Shown here one piece after another: positions 1-8,440 of a stretch of DNA of 64,000 nucleotides. The stretch spans positions 4,340,001 to 4,404,000 of the forward strand of contig OZ245780.1 in the NCBI GenBank assembly GCA_965227905.1. Reading direction: 5' to 3'. The notes below the pieces were generated by a model. It ran no database searches, was not told the origin of the DNA, and saw only the letters and a list, made by a program, of their open reading frames with translations. Each line of letters begins with the position of its first letter. Within the stretch, counting starts at the first letter, position 1. A program made the translations under genes and the position numbers. This DNA is from CBDDHT01 sp965227905 (GTDB taxonomy: Bacteria > Pseudomonadota > Alphaproteobacteria > Rhizobiales > Methyloligellaceae).

Positions 1-825
1 TCCGACCCGATCACGCAGATGGCTGGCCTCAGGAATGAGGTTCCACAACAGATCCTCGATGCGTTCCGCCCGCTTATCGGAAATGCTCCCATTGATCTCG
101 AGGACATCAACAGGCTTGCCGTCATTGTCGCGGGCGAGCTCAAGATGCAACCCCCCATTGCTCGCACCGTCGAACAAAGGGGAAAAATCCGGATGCGGCA
201 AGGTCGGTCTTAGTATATGGCGCACATCGAGGTGCGTATCGGCACCGTTTGCGCCGAGTGGTCGCTGGAATCGGATCACAATATCGGCGAATGTGCGTTG
301 GGGGTGAATGAAGGCAGGACTGTCGTCTTTACGCTTCTCGAGAGACGTTAGAACCTGTTCTTCCGTGTATCCCCGCTTGGTTGTGTCGCGATGCACTTTC
401 CATTTCATGCGCAAAGCCTCTTCCGGATCGAGGTAAACCTTGACGTCGAAGCAATTCCGCATTTCGCGCGTCGTGTAACCAAGCAATCCCTCTGCAATCA
501 CATAATCCAATGGCTTTACGTAGACCGGCCTGGACAATGTCCCGTCTGAGTGGTCGTAGATAGGTTTAAGTATTGGCTTTCCATGGCTCAGATGGGTCAG
601 ATCCTGTTCCAGAATATCAATATAGTTTCCACGCGGATCGAGCGCCGAAATACCGTTTTCGACACGCTCGGCACGATCGAAAGCGTGGTAGTCATCCGTA
701 CAGATGACAGTACAGCGGTCGGCACCGAGTATTTGGGCAATCCCATTCGACACCGTGGTCTTGCCGCTGGCAGAATCACCAACAACCCCCAACATGACCG
801 GACGCTCGAAGTGCTTCCTCAGCAT
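1..825 (-). CDS. prk: Phosphoribulokinase, class II-like (partial, C-terminus beyond window)
   Basis: ATP-dependent phosphorylation of ribulose 5-phosphate to ribulose 1,5-bisphosphate, the acceptor-regenerating step of the Calvin cycle. The minus strand is open for 275 codons to the left edge. It has a P-loop GDSASGKTT at residues 16-24, the TDDYH motif at 43-47 with the likely catalytic Asp, and the downstream AFDRAERVENGISALDPR-type stretch. These match the cyanobacterial/plant (class II) branch rather than the GSSGAGTTS P-loop of classical proteobacterial CbbP. The ATG at 825 follows an AGGGA ribosome site. The gene lies 55 bp downstream of glpX on the same strand, so the two are probably co-transcribed. 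The family is recognised with confidence; the physiological role is inferred because no RuBisCO is visible. Confidence 0.9.
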   Translation of the reverse strand, partial: MLRKHFERPVMLGVVGDSASGKTTVSNGIAQILGADRCTVICTDDYHAFDRAERVENGISALDPRGNYIDILEQDLTHLSHGKPILKPIYDHSDGTLSRPVYVKPLDYVIAEGLLGYTTREMRNCFDVKVYLDPEEALRMKWKVHRDTTKRGYTEEQVLTSLEKRKDDSPAFIHPQRTFADIVIRFQRPLGANGADTHLDVRHILRPTLPHPDFSPLFDGASNGGLHLELARDNDGKPVDVLEINGSISDKRAERIEDLLWNLIPEASHLRDRVG

Positions 826-880
826 GACCCAATCCCTAGCGCATTGTTATCATTATCGTTCGCATGACTTATCCGGCGGG

Positions 881-1879
881 TTAGGTCACCGCCGTGTTCG
901 CGGTGAAAGCAGCGACTTGTTCATCCGTCAGATAAGTCGTCAGAATTTGCCGCTCACCCGTGACTCCCGAGATCATCAATGTCTGCAACTTGTAGTGTTC
1001 GGGCGTGCGGGCGACACCATCGAGCATCAACCCGGTCGTGATTCCCGTTGCACAAAAGAAAATATCTTGTGAGGAGACGATTTCGTCACGTTGATACCAT
1101 CGGGTGGTGTCCATGCCGGCCTCTGCGACGGTTCTTGCTTCCGTTTGCAGCTGTGGATCGATTCTCCCCAGAAACTCGCCCCCGAGTGCCCGTATCGCGC
1201 AGGCCGACATGATACCTTCCGGTGTCCCACCCGTTCCCATAAGCGCGTCGATTTCGGAGTCCGGCATCGCCGCTAGAATCGCACCGGCAACATCGCCGGC
1301 CGGATAGAGCGCAACACGGGCACCGGCGTCATGGATTTCTTCGACCAGATCGCGATGCCGCGGTTTCTCCAGCACATAAATTGTGAGCGCGCCGACGGGC
1401 TTACCGAGGGCTGTTGCCAGAGCTTTCAGCTTCTCGCGCGTTGATGCCTTGGGGTCGATTTTGCCCTTGGCGGCCGGCGGCGCGGCGAATTTCTCCATGT
1501 AAAATGCTGGTCCCGGATCCAGCAGTTTTCCCCGGGGGGCGACTGCGATGACTGCGAGTGCGTTCGTCAAACCCTTGGCAAGGTAGGTCGTGCCTTCGAC
1601 GGGGTCGACAGCAATGTCGACTTTAAACGGCGCATCCGGAATACCGATCCGTGCGCCCTTGTAGAGTTGAAGAGCTTGGTTTTTTTCACCCTCCCCGATC
1701 AAGACCAAACCGTCGATCTCGACATCCATCAGGGCTCGGCACATGGCTTCGACCGCCGCACGGTCGCCTTCGACCTTCTTGCCACGCCCGATCCAGTCAT
1801 ATGCCGCACGGGCGGCGTGCTCCGTGGCGCGGCGAAGCGCATAAATCAATTCTGGCCTCGGCTCCACAGTCTCGGTCAT
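881..1879 (-). CDS. glpX: Class II fructose-1,6-bisphosphatase (GlpX family)
   Basis: Metal-dependent hydrolysis of fructose 1,6-bisphosphate, and in many autotrophs also sedoheptulose 1,7-bisphosphate, in gluconeogenesis or the Calvin cycle; cytosolic. About 332 residues, normal for GlpX. Visible family motifs are IGEGEKNQA, the metal/phosphate motif DPVEGTTYLAKG, GTGGTPEG and the C-terminal FFCATGIT. An in-frame ATG lies 12 bp upstream (1891) with no ribosome site of its own; a GGGGAGGG run lies between the two ATGs, so I prefer 1879 although the spacing is short. The next gene downstream is phosphoribulokinase, which supports a role in ribulose bisphosphate regeneration. The leader towards the regulator at 2070 is about 190 bp. 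Confidence 0.93.
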   Translation of the reverse strand: MTETVEPRPELIYALRRATEHAARAAYDWIGRGKKVEGDRAAVEAMCRALMDVEIDGLVLIGEGEKNQALQLYKGARIGIPDAPFKVDIAVDPVEGTTYLAKGLTNALAVIAVAPRGKLLDPGPAFYMEKFAAPPAAKGKIDPKASTREKLKALATALGKPVGALTIYVLEKPRHRDLVEEIHDAGARVALYPAGDVAGAILAAMPDSEIDALMGTGGTPEGIMSACAIRALGGEFLGRIDPQLQTEARTVAEAGMDTTRWYQRDEIVSSQDIFFCATGITTGLMLDGVARTPEHYKLQTLMISGVTGERQILTTYLTDEQVAAFTANTAVT

Positions 1880-2069
1880 GTCCCTCCCCATCCGGTTACC
1901 GCGAGCCTGCCCTTGGAGACCGCATGTGACCAGTAATCCTGACGCTAGGCCCTGCGATCAAATGCACAAACAGTCCCCCGGGTAGGCACTGAAGATCAAA
2001 ATGACAGGAGTTAACCTACCCGAACGGATAGTTGTGGGTGAAGCGATTCGGTCGATGGCGATCTGGCTT

Positions 2070-2681
2070 TCATGTGCGTGACATGAGAAGAGCCACCGCC
2101 TCCGCCCGGTTTCGAACCGAAATCTTGCTGTAGATATTGCGAAGGTGAAATTTGACCGTGTTTGTCGAAACGCCGATGACCGCGGCGATCTCGGCATTTG
2201 TCAAACCTTCGGCAAGCCGCTCCAAAAGCTCACTTTCGCGCGGTGTCAGCACGGAAAGCGGGTCATCCCCGAGTGTTCTGACATCGGTGAATGGAAAAAC
2301 CATGGAGCCTCGAGCGACCGTATCGACAATCTGCATTAGCCGATCGGGCGGTTCACTCTTGGCGCAAAAAGCAGCGGCCCCAAGGCGCATGGCCTGGCGC
2401 GGAATATCGGGGTCGGGATCGCCAGTATAGACGATTACGCGGGGCGAAATGTCGCGCTCGCTCAACTGCTCAAGAAGGCAGCGCCCATTGCACACCGGCA
2501 TTTCCCAGCCGGAAATCACGATGTCGAGCCGCAAACGGCTCAGAGCGTCCAGAAGGCGTGCGCCATCGGATGCAGAAGCCACGAGTTCAAACCGACCGTC
2601 ATCGGCAAACAGCGTCTTGAGCCCCTGCACAACCAGCGGGCTCTTGTCGACGATTGCAACTTCAACAGGGTAAGCGATCAT
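2070..2681 (-). CDS. NarL/LuxR-family regulator with degenerate receiver domain
   Basis: 203-residue DNA-binding regulator. Residues 5-120 form a receiver-like domain and about 140-200 a LuxR helix-turn-helix (LTPRESELLERLAEGLTNAEIA, then VSTNTVKFHLRNIY). The receiver keeps the conserved Thr (VIVYTGDPD) and Lys (FCAKS). The usual phospho-accepting Asp in the D-x-x-M-P context is Gly58 (SGWEMP), and the acidic pair is D12-K13 instead of DD. It is therefore probably a phosphorylation-independent pseudo-receiver regulator. No sensor kinase is adjacent. It lies about 180 bp upstream of glpX on the same strand and may regulate the glpX-prk pair; that is inference. Confidence 0.88.
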   Translation of the reverse strand: MIAYPVEVAIVDKSPLVVQGLKTLFADDGRFELVASASDGARLLDALSRLRLDIVISGWEMPVCNGRCLLEQLSERDISPRVIVYTGDPDPDIPRQAMRLGAAAFCAKSEPPDRLMQIVDTVARGSMVFPFTDVRTLGDDPLSVLTPRESELLERLAEGLTNAEIAAVIGVSTNTVKFHLRNIYSKISVRNRAEAVALLMSRT

Positions 2682-3148
2682 TGCGGTGCGCCCAATGTGA
2701 GCCTGCCAATGGTTTTCTCATCGCTAAGATCACGGATAGATCGTGAATTTACAATCGGCAAAGGCAAGCGGCTCGTTCCAAGCGGTACCATCGAACGGAT
2801 GAGTATTCTTTCAATGCATATTCCGCAGTGAAAAAACTTCTCACATTCCCGCGACAGTTCCAGACATGCTGAACCGTACTCCCTATGTATCCTTGTTCTT
2901 GGTCCTGTGGGCACTCGCCTTTCCAGGCGGAAGCCAGAAAAGTCCTAACCGGCAGTCGTGGTGAAGTGTCGCAGCGCTTGAACACAGTCGACTCCGGTAA
3001 CTTTACGCGGCAATCACGACGTCATGGTTGAAGCCTGCAAATGTGAAAATGCGACACTGCTTTTGAGCGCCTTCACTGTTTGTGGACGCAGGGCCGAACC
3101 GAATCCGAGCATCAATCCTACCGAATTCATGAGATGGAGTGGTTTTCG
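2682..3148. other. 467-bp divergent intergenic region, no gene seen
   Basis: This stretch separates the minus-strand regulator from the plus-strand RND adaptor, so it must hold both promoters. No convincing -35/-10 pair or strong inverted repeat stood out. Short open frames inside it lack ribosome sites and recognisable sequence. Confidence 0.5.
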
Positions 3149-4261
3149 ATGAACTGGCAATGCGGCATCTCCGTCTGCATGAAAGCAACCGCAGCGATCG
3201 CACTATGCGCAGCATCAATCCTGATCGGTCCGGGCATGGCGGCCCACGCCCAACAGCCGCCGCCTGTAATCGTCTCCGAAGCGAAGACCGATCGTTTTGT
3301 CGACCGGGTCGAAGCGCTTGGCACGTTGCGCGCGAATGAAACCGTTATCCTGACAGCACCCATAACGGACACCATTTCGGCCATACGATTCGACGATGGG
3401 CAGCGCGTTGAAGCCGGCACGATCCTGGCGGAACTCTCGAATCGTCAGGAAAAGGCGGAACTCCAGGAAGCCCGCGCGACCCTCTCCGAAGCCGAACGGC
3501 AATATGAACGCGTCAAGCCATTAGCCGAGCGTGGCTCGTCGCCGGCAACAATTCTCGACGAACGGCGCAGGCAGTTCGAAACCGCCAAAGCCAGGCTCGA
3601 GGCAATCGAAGCGCGGCTGAGCGACCGCCTGATCAAAGCGCCCTTTGCGGGCGTCGTTGGATTGAGAAACATCAGTGTCGGAGCTCTCGTCACGCCCGGC
3701 GACGTTATCACCCGGCTCAGCGACGATAGTGTCATGAAGCTCGATTTCACTGTTCCCGCGACCTATCTCAGCGATCTGCGTGCAGGATTGCCGATTGTCG
3801 CCAAAGCCCGCGCCCTAGCTAGCCGCACATTCAAAGGAACCGTATCCAGTCTCGATGCCCGTATCGATGCCGCGACCCGTTCGATTACCGTGCGTGCCCT
3901 GCTTCAAAACCCGGACCGGGTCCTGAAGCCTGGGCTTCTGATGACAGTCGAGCTTCTCAAGAACCCCAGAGATGCCATTGTGATTGCCGAGGAGGCCCTT
4001 ATTCCTCTTGGCCGAGACAACTATGTTCTCATAATCGACAAGAGCAGTGGAAAACCAATTGCCAAACGCGTGCGGGTCGAGGTGGGCGCACGTCGTCCCG
4101 GTGACGTTGAAATCCTCTCCGGCGTCTCCCCAGGGGATCTCGTTGTGACCCATGGCACCCTGCGCGCACGGCCCGGCCAGCCGGTTTCGATCACGGCGGT
4201 CGAGAACGGCGACGAACCGCTCGACACGCTGCTGAAGAAGAAAAAGCCCGGGCCAAGCTGA
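3149..4261 (+). CDS. RND efflux periplasmic adaptor (membrane fusion protein)
   Basis: About 370 residues. It links an inner-membrane RND pump to an outer-membrane channel. A signal peptide (MNWQCGISVCMKATAAIALC, cleaved near AAHAQ) is followed by a split lipoyl/hairpin region: TAPITDTISAIRFDDGQRVEAG, then a coiled coil over roughly residues 85-150, then LIKAPFAGVVGLRNISVGALV. A beta-barrel and a membrane-proximal domain follow. The ATG at 3149 is chosen because GGAG sits 9 bp upstream and the signal peptide starts there; earlier in-frame starts would bury it. The stop overlaps the pump start as TGATG, so the two are translationally coupled. No outer-membrane factor gene is adjacent. Confidence 0.92.
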   Translation: MNWQCGISVCMKATAAIALCAASILIGPGMAAHAQQPPPVIVSEAKTDRFVDRVEALGTLRANETVILTAPITDTISAIRFDDGQRVEAGTILAELSNRQEKAELQEARATLSEAERQYERVKPLAERGSSPATILDERRRQFETAKARLEAIEARLSDRLIKAPFAGVVGLRNISVGALVTPGDVITRLSDDSVMKLDFTVPATYLSDLRAGLPIVAKARALASRTFKGTVSSLDARIDAATRSITVRALLQNPDRVLKPGLLMTVELLKNPRDAIVIAEEALIPLGRDNYVLIIDKSSGKPIAKRVRVEVGARRPGDVEILSGVSPGDLVVTHGTLRARPGQPVSITAVENGDEPLDTLLKKKKPGPS

Positions 4262-7200
4262 TGGTACTCTCCGACCTCTCGGTTACCCGTCCTGTCTTCG
4301 CGACGGTTCTCTCGATGTTGCTGATCGCATTCGGTCTGGTCGCCTATGACCGGCTGCCGCTACGCGAGTATCCCGATATCGATCCCCCCGTCGTCTCGAT
4401 TGAGACGATCTATCCGGGTGCCGCTGCAAATGTTGTCGAGACGCGGATAACGGAAGTTATCGAAGAGCGCATTTCCGGCGTCGAGGGAATTCAATTCGTT
4501 GAATCGTCGAGCGAGGACGGACGCTCAACGATCACCGTGGAGTTCGATGTCCGGCGCGATGTCGACGCTGCAGCCAACGATATCCGTGATCGTGTCTCGG
4601 CCATCCTCGACGATCTCCCGGACGAAGCCGATCCGCCGGAAATCCAGAAAGTGGACTCCAACGAGTCCGTCATCATGTGGCTTAACCTGGTCAGCGACCG
4701 GCTGACCGTCCCGGAGTTGACCGACTATGCCGAGCGCTATCTGGTAGACCGTTTCTCGGTGCTGGATGGCGTGGCACGCGTTCGCATCGGCGGCGGGCAG
4801 ACATTCGCCATGCGGGTATGGCTCGATCGTAAAGCCCTCGCCGCGCGTGCATTGACGGTTACCGACGTGGAGACAGCGCTGCGCGCCGAGAATATCGAGC
4901 TGCCCGCCGGCAGCATCGAGTCGCACGAACGTCAATTCACCGTCCGTGTTCAACGCTCATTTCGCACAGCCGACGACTTTCGGCGCTTGGTCCTGACACG
5001 CGGAACAGAAGGCTATCTCGTGCGCCTCGGCGACGTCGCGCGTGTCGAACGGGGCGCCGTCGAGAACCGAACGTTCTTCCGCGGCAATGGTGTGCCGATG
5101 GTCGGGCTAGGTATTATCAAGCAGTCGACCGCCAACACCATCGAGGTTGCGAGGGCCGCCAAGGCTGAAAAGGACCGGTTGAATCCGACCCTCCCCGACG
5201 GCATGGAAATCAAGCAAAGCTACGATACATCAGTCTTTGTCGAGGGTGCCATCAACGAGGTCTACAAGACGCTTTTCGTTGCCGTGGCGCTGGTTATCGC
5301 CGTCATCTTTCTGTTTCTTGGCAGTGTCCGTGCAATGCTGGTCCCGGCGGTCACGGTCCCCGTGTCGCTCGTTGCAACATTTGTCGTGCTCTACGCCCTT
5401 GGCTTCTCGATCAATCTACTGACGCTCCTGGCGCTCGTGCTGGCGATCGGCCTTGTCGTCGACGATGCTGTTGTGGTGCTCGAGAATATTCACCGGCGCA
5501 TGGACGATCTTGGCGAAACGCCGCTCGTTGCCGCCTATCGCGGTACGCGCCAGGTGGGCTTTGCCGTTATTGCGACGACCCTGGTGTTGATCGCGGTCTT
5601 CGTCCCCATCGCATTCCTCGAAGGTGATGTCGGACGTCTGTTTTCAGAATTCGCATTGACGATGGCGGCAGCCGTCGCGTTTTCCAGCATGATCGCACTT
5701 AGCCTTTCCCCCATGCTTGCATCGAAAGTGCTCAAGAGGGGCGACAAAAAGCGAGGGATGACCGGGATTCTGGACCGCTTTTTCGGTCGCATCCAAGTGG
5801 GTTACGCTGCCGTGCTCAAGGGTGCATTGCGCGTCCCCATCGTCACCGTTGCAATCTTCGCTGGCATTGTCGGTGCCTCCGTCTGGCTCTACGACCAGAT
5901 TCCGACAGAGTACGCGCCAAAAGAGGATCGTGGCGCATTCTTCGTGATCGTCAACGGACCCGAAGGCGCCTCCTATTCCTATATGAAGGAATATATGGAC
6001 GAGATCGAGCGGCGCATGATGCCATTGGTGAAGGCCGGTGAAATGACGCGCCTTCTTGTAAGGGCGCCGCGCACATTCAACAATTACGAGAACTTCAATA
6101 CCGGTATCGTGATCTCGGTCCTCAATGACTGGGCCGCGCGCCGAAGCGCCTGGAAGATCATGGCGGATGTGCGGAGCCGGCTGGGAGATCTGCCAGGCGT
6201 GCGAGCCTTCCCGGTGATGCGCCAGGGATTCGGCGCCCGTATCCAGAAACCCGTCCAATTCGTCATCGGTGGCGGCACTTACGAGGAACTTGCCGAATGG
6301 CGAAACACGCTTGTTGCCAAGATCAATGAGAACAATCCAGGTCTCATCGGCGTCGACTGGGACTACAAGGAGAGCAAACCGCAGATCCAGATCAAGATCG
6401 ACTATGACCGGGCGGCAGAGCTCGGCGTCACTGTCGGCAATATCGGCCGTACACTCGAATCCATGCTCGGGTCCCGCCGCGTGACGACCTATATCGATTC
6501 AGGCGAGGAATATGACGTGATCCTGGAAGGTGAGCGCGACGTCCAGCGCACACCGACCAATCTGCAGAATATCTATGTCCGCTCAGCGCGTACCAACAGT
6601 CTTATTCCTCTGTCCAACCTGGTGAAACTGGAAGAATTTGCAGGCTCGACAAAACTCAATCGCTACAACCGGGTTCGGGCGATTACCATCGAAGCCAATC
6701 TGAAAGACGGCTTGGCCCTCGGCGATGCCCTAACCTACCTCGAAGGACTTGTGCGTGAGCATCTGCCGCAGACCGTTATCGTCGACTACAAGGGCGAATC
6801 TCAGGATTTCAAATTCTCGGGCGATTCAATTCTCTTCGTTTTCATTCTCGGCCTGATCGTCGTGTTCCTCGTGCTCGCGGCTCAGTTCGAGAGCTTCGTG
6901 CATCCTTTCGTCATCATGATCACGGTGCCACTCGCCATGGCTGGCGGACTGCTCGGCCTCTATATCACCGGCGGCACCCTCAATCTCTACAGCCAGATCG
7001 GCCTGATCATGTTGGTTGGATTGGCAGCCAAGAACGGAATTTTGATTGTCGAATTCGTCAATCAGCTTCGGGACCAAGGCAAAGAGTTTACGAGCGCAAT
7101 CGTCGAAGCATCCTCGGTACGGCTACGACCGATCCTGATGACAGGCATTACGACTGCTGCAGGAACCGTCCCCCTGATCCTCTCTTCCGGCGCTGGTGCT

Positions 7201-7374
7201 GAGACCCGGCTGGTGATCGGTGTCGTCGTCTTGTCAGGCGTTCTCGCCGCCACTTTTCTCACATTGATCGTGGTGCCTGTCGCATACAGTCTATTGGCAC
7301 GCAGAACTGGATCGCCGGGTGACGTGAGACGGCGGCTTGAGGAAGAAGAGCAACTCTCTGCCAGCGGCGCCTAG
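4261..7374 (+). CDS. RND multidrug-type efflux permease (HAE1-like)
   Basis: 1037-residue inner-membrane proton-driven exporter of the AcrB/MexF superfamily. The first transmembrane helix is preceded by LSDLSVTRPVFATVLSM. Twelve membrane segments and two large periplasmic loops are expected. The TM4 proton-relay pair is visible in LAIGLVVDDAVVVLENIHRR, and the TM10-11 region reads GLIMLVGLAAKNGILIVEF with the conserved Lys. Full length, no disruption. It shares a 1-bp overlap with the adaptor. The substrate cannot be read from sequence; the family exports hydrophobic drugs, dyes or lipids. Confidence 0.95.
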   Translation: MVLSDLSVTRPVFATVLSMLLIAFGLVAYDRLPLREYPDIDPPVVSIETIYPGAAANVVETRITEVIEERISGVEGIQFVESSSEDGRSTITVEFDVRRDVDAAANDIRDRVSAILDDLPDEADPPEIQKVDSNESVIMWLNLVSDRLTVPELTDYAERYLVDRFSVLDGVARVRIGGGQTFAMRVWLDRKALAARALTVTDVETALRAENIELPAGSIESHERQFTVRVQRSFRTADDFRRLVLTRGTEGYLVRLGDVARVERGAVENRTFFRGNGVPMVGLGIIKQSTANTIEVARAAKAEKDRLNPTLPDGMEIKQSYDTSVFVEGAINEVYKTLFVAVALVIAVIFLFLGSVRAMLVPAVTVPVSLVATFVVLYALGFSINLLTLLALVLAIGLVVDDAVVVLENIHRRMDDLGETPLVAAYRGTRQVGFAVIATTLVLIAVFVPIAFLEGDVGRLFSEFALTMAAAVAFSSMIALSLSPMLASKVLKRGDKKRGMTGILDRFFGRIQVGYAAVLKGALRVPIVTVAIFAGIVGASVWLYDQIPTEYAPKEDRGAFFVIVNGPEGASYSYMKEYMDEIERRMMPLVKAGEMTRLLVRAPRTFNNYENFNTGIVISVLNDWAARRSAWKIMADVRSRLGDLPGVRAFPVMRQGFGARIQKPVQFVIGGGTYEELAEWRNTLVAKINENNPGLIGVDWDYKESKPQIQIKIDYDRAAELGVTVGNIGRTLESMLGSRRVTTYIDSGEEYDVILEGERDVQRTPTNLQNIYVRSARTNSLIPLSNLVKLEEFAGSTKLNRYNRVRAITIEANLKDGLALGDALTYLEGLVREHLPQTVIVDYKGESQDFKFSGDSILFVFILGLIVVFLVLAAQFESFVHPFVIMITVPLAMAGGLLGLYITGGTLNLYSQIGLIMLVGLAAKNGILIVEFVNQLRDQGKEFTSAIVEASSVRLRPILMTGITTAAGTVPLILSSGAGAETRLVIGVVVLSGVLAATFLTLIVVPVAYSLLARRTGSPGDVRRRLEEEEQLSASGA

Positions 7375-7406
7375 GATCATTTCCCGGCCAAAGGTGTGGA
7401 ATGATC
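7375..7406. terminator. Inverted repeat between convergent RND and secretion operons
   Basis: GATCATTTCC (7375-7384) pairs with GGAATGATC (7398-7406), with one bulged T. It starts immediately after the pump stop codon and lies between two convergent operons, so a terminator role is plausible. There is no clear T tract. Confidence 0.35.
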
Positions 7407-7477
7407 AGGAGTTGCGTCGAATTATGCTCGATGATTTTTGCCGCCGCTGCATTCCGCAATGCAAGACCGATCTACGA

Positions 7478-8440
7478 TCATTGCTCTCGGAACGCACGTC
7501 GGAAACTTCGCGTGATCGGCGCGGCGACGTATTCAAGGAACGATCGCTCACCCGTGAGAATCATAACCTCTGCGGGCATACCAGGATAAAGCCCGATTTG
7601 CCCAGCCAAGCTAGGCGGCTCGGCAGTCAGTTCGATGCGTCCCAGATAATAGCTGCCCTGACCGTTCGGATCGGTCATGCGATCTGCCGAGATCCACGCC
7701 ACGTGTCCTTGCAGAGGCGGTGCGTCACGAGCATTGAGTGGCGTCAGACGCACCTGGGCAGAGAGCCCTTTATGCACAATGTCTATGTCATTTGGGTCGA
7801 TACGGGCTTCCACAACGAGAGGTTCGTCCTTTGGCACAATCGAAAGCAGCGCATCCCCGGGCTTTATCACGCCACCGGCCGTGTGGACCTGGAGCCCAAC
7901 CACCGATCCCGCAATGGGTGCCCGAATTGTCGCTCGCTCGATGACGTCTCTTGCTGCGTGTAGCTGGGCAGAATGCTCCGTTCGCTTGCCAGTGATCTCG
8001 GCTCGGCGGCGATGAAGACCAAGAACACGCGACTTGCGTGAGAGACCTTTCGCGAGCAGCTTTTCGGCATCAGCAATCTCTTCGCCCAGCAACGCCAGTT
8101 GTTCTTCCTCTGATGCGATCTGTGCATCCAGAAGCGCGATCTTGGCTCTTGCCTGAGTCTCATCAAGCCGCAGCAAGATGTCGCCCTTTGCAACATCCTG
8201 TCCCTCTCGGATCAGGATATCCTTCACGATGCCTCCTTCGAGGTGCTGGACGGTTTTTCGATAGGTGTCGAGATTGACACTTCCATGTGCGATTGCCGCA
8301 CTCTGCAAGGGGGCTAGCGCCGCCCACGTCACAAACCCACCCACCAACAGCACAATGACCAAGATACCGATCGTCACAGTGCCACGGACTGACGGACGAT
8401 CCGCCACAGATGCTACAGGATCTGTCATCAGGTGAGTCAT
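7478..8440 (-). CDS. Type I secretion adaptor, HlyD family, short hairpin form
   Basis: Inner-membrane-anchored periplasmic adaptor that joins the ABC exporter to a TolC-like channel. One membrane helix at residues 22-44 (TIGILVIVLLVGGFVTWAAL), then a lipoyl half-motif VQHLEGGIVKDILIREGQDV, a short coiled coil at about 95-165, the second lipoyl half (IRAPIAGSVVGLQVHTAGGV), a beta barrel, and the usual C-terminal YPGMPAEVMILTGERSFLEY. It is 320 residues, against roughly 430 for PrtE/HlyD. The deficit is in the helical hairpin, where about 110 residues are missing. The start overlaps the ABC gene stop by 4 bp (ATGA). No outer-membrane channel gene is nearby. Confidence 0.9.
   Translation of the reverse strand: MTHLMTDPVASVADRPSVRGTVTIGILVIVLLVGGFVTWAALAPLQSAAIAHGSVNLDTYRKTVQHLEGGIVKDILIREGQDVAKGDILLRLDETQARAKIALLDAQIASEEEQLALLGEEIADAEKLLAKGLSRKSRVLGLHRRRAEITGKRTEHSAQLHAARDVIERATIRAPIAGSVVGLQVHTAGGVIKPGDALLSIVPKDEPLVVEARIDPNDIDIVHKGLSAQVRLTPLNARDAPPLQGHVAWISADRMTDPNGQGSYYLGRIELTAEPPSLAGQIGLYPGMPAEVMILTGERSFLEYVAAPITRSFRRAFREQ

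Noticed and set aside
2749..2985. Minus-strand open frame upstream of the regulator
   Set aside because: No ribosome site and no recognisable sequence; it lies in a divergent promoter region.
5644..6258. 204-codon minus-strand frame inside the RND pump gene
   Set aside because: Entirely within the intact pump coding sequence; His- and Cys-rich composition typical of an antisense frame.
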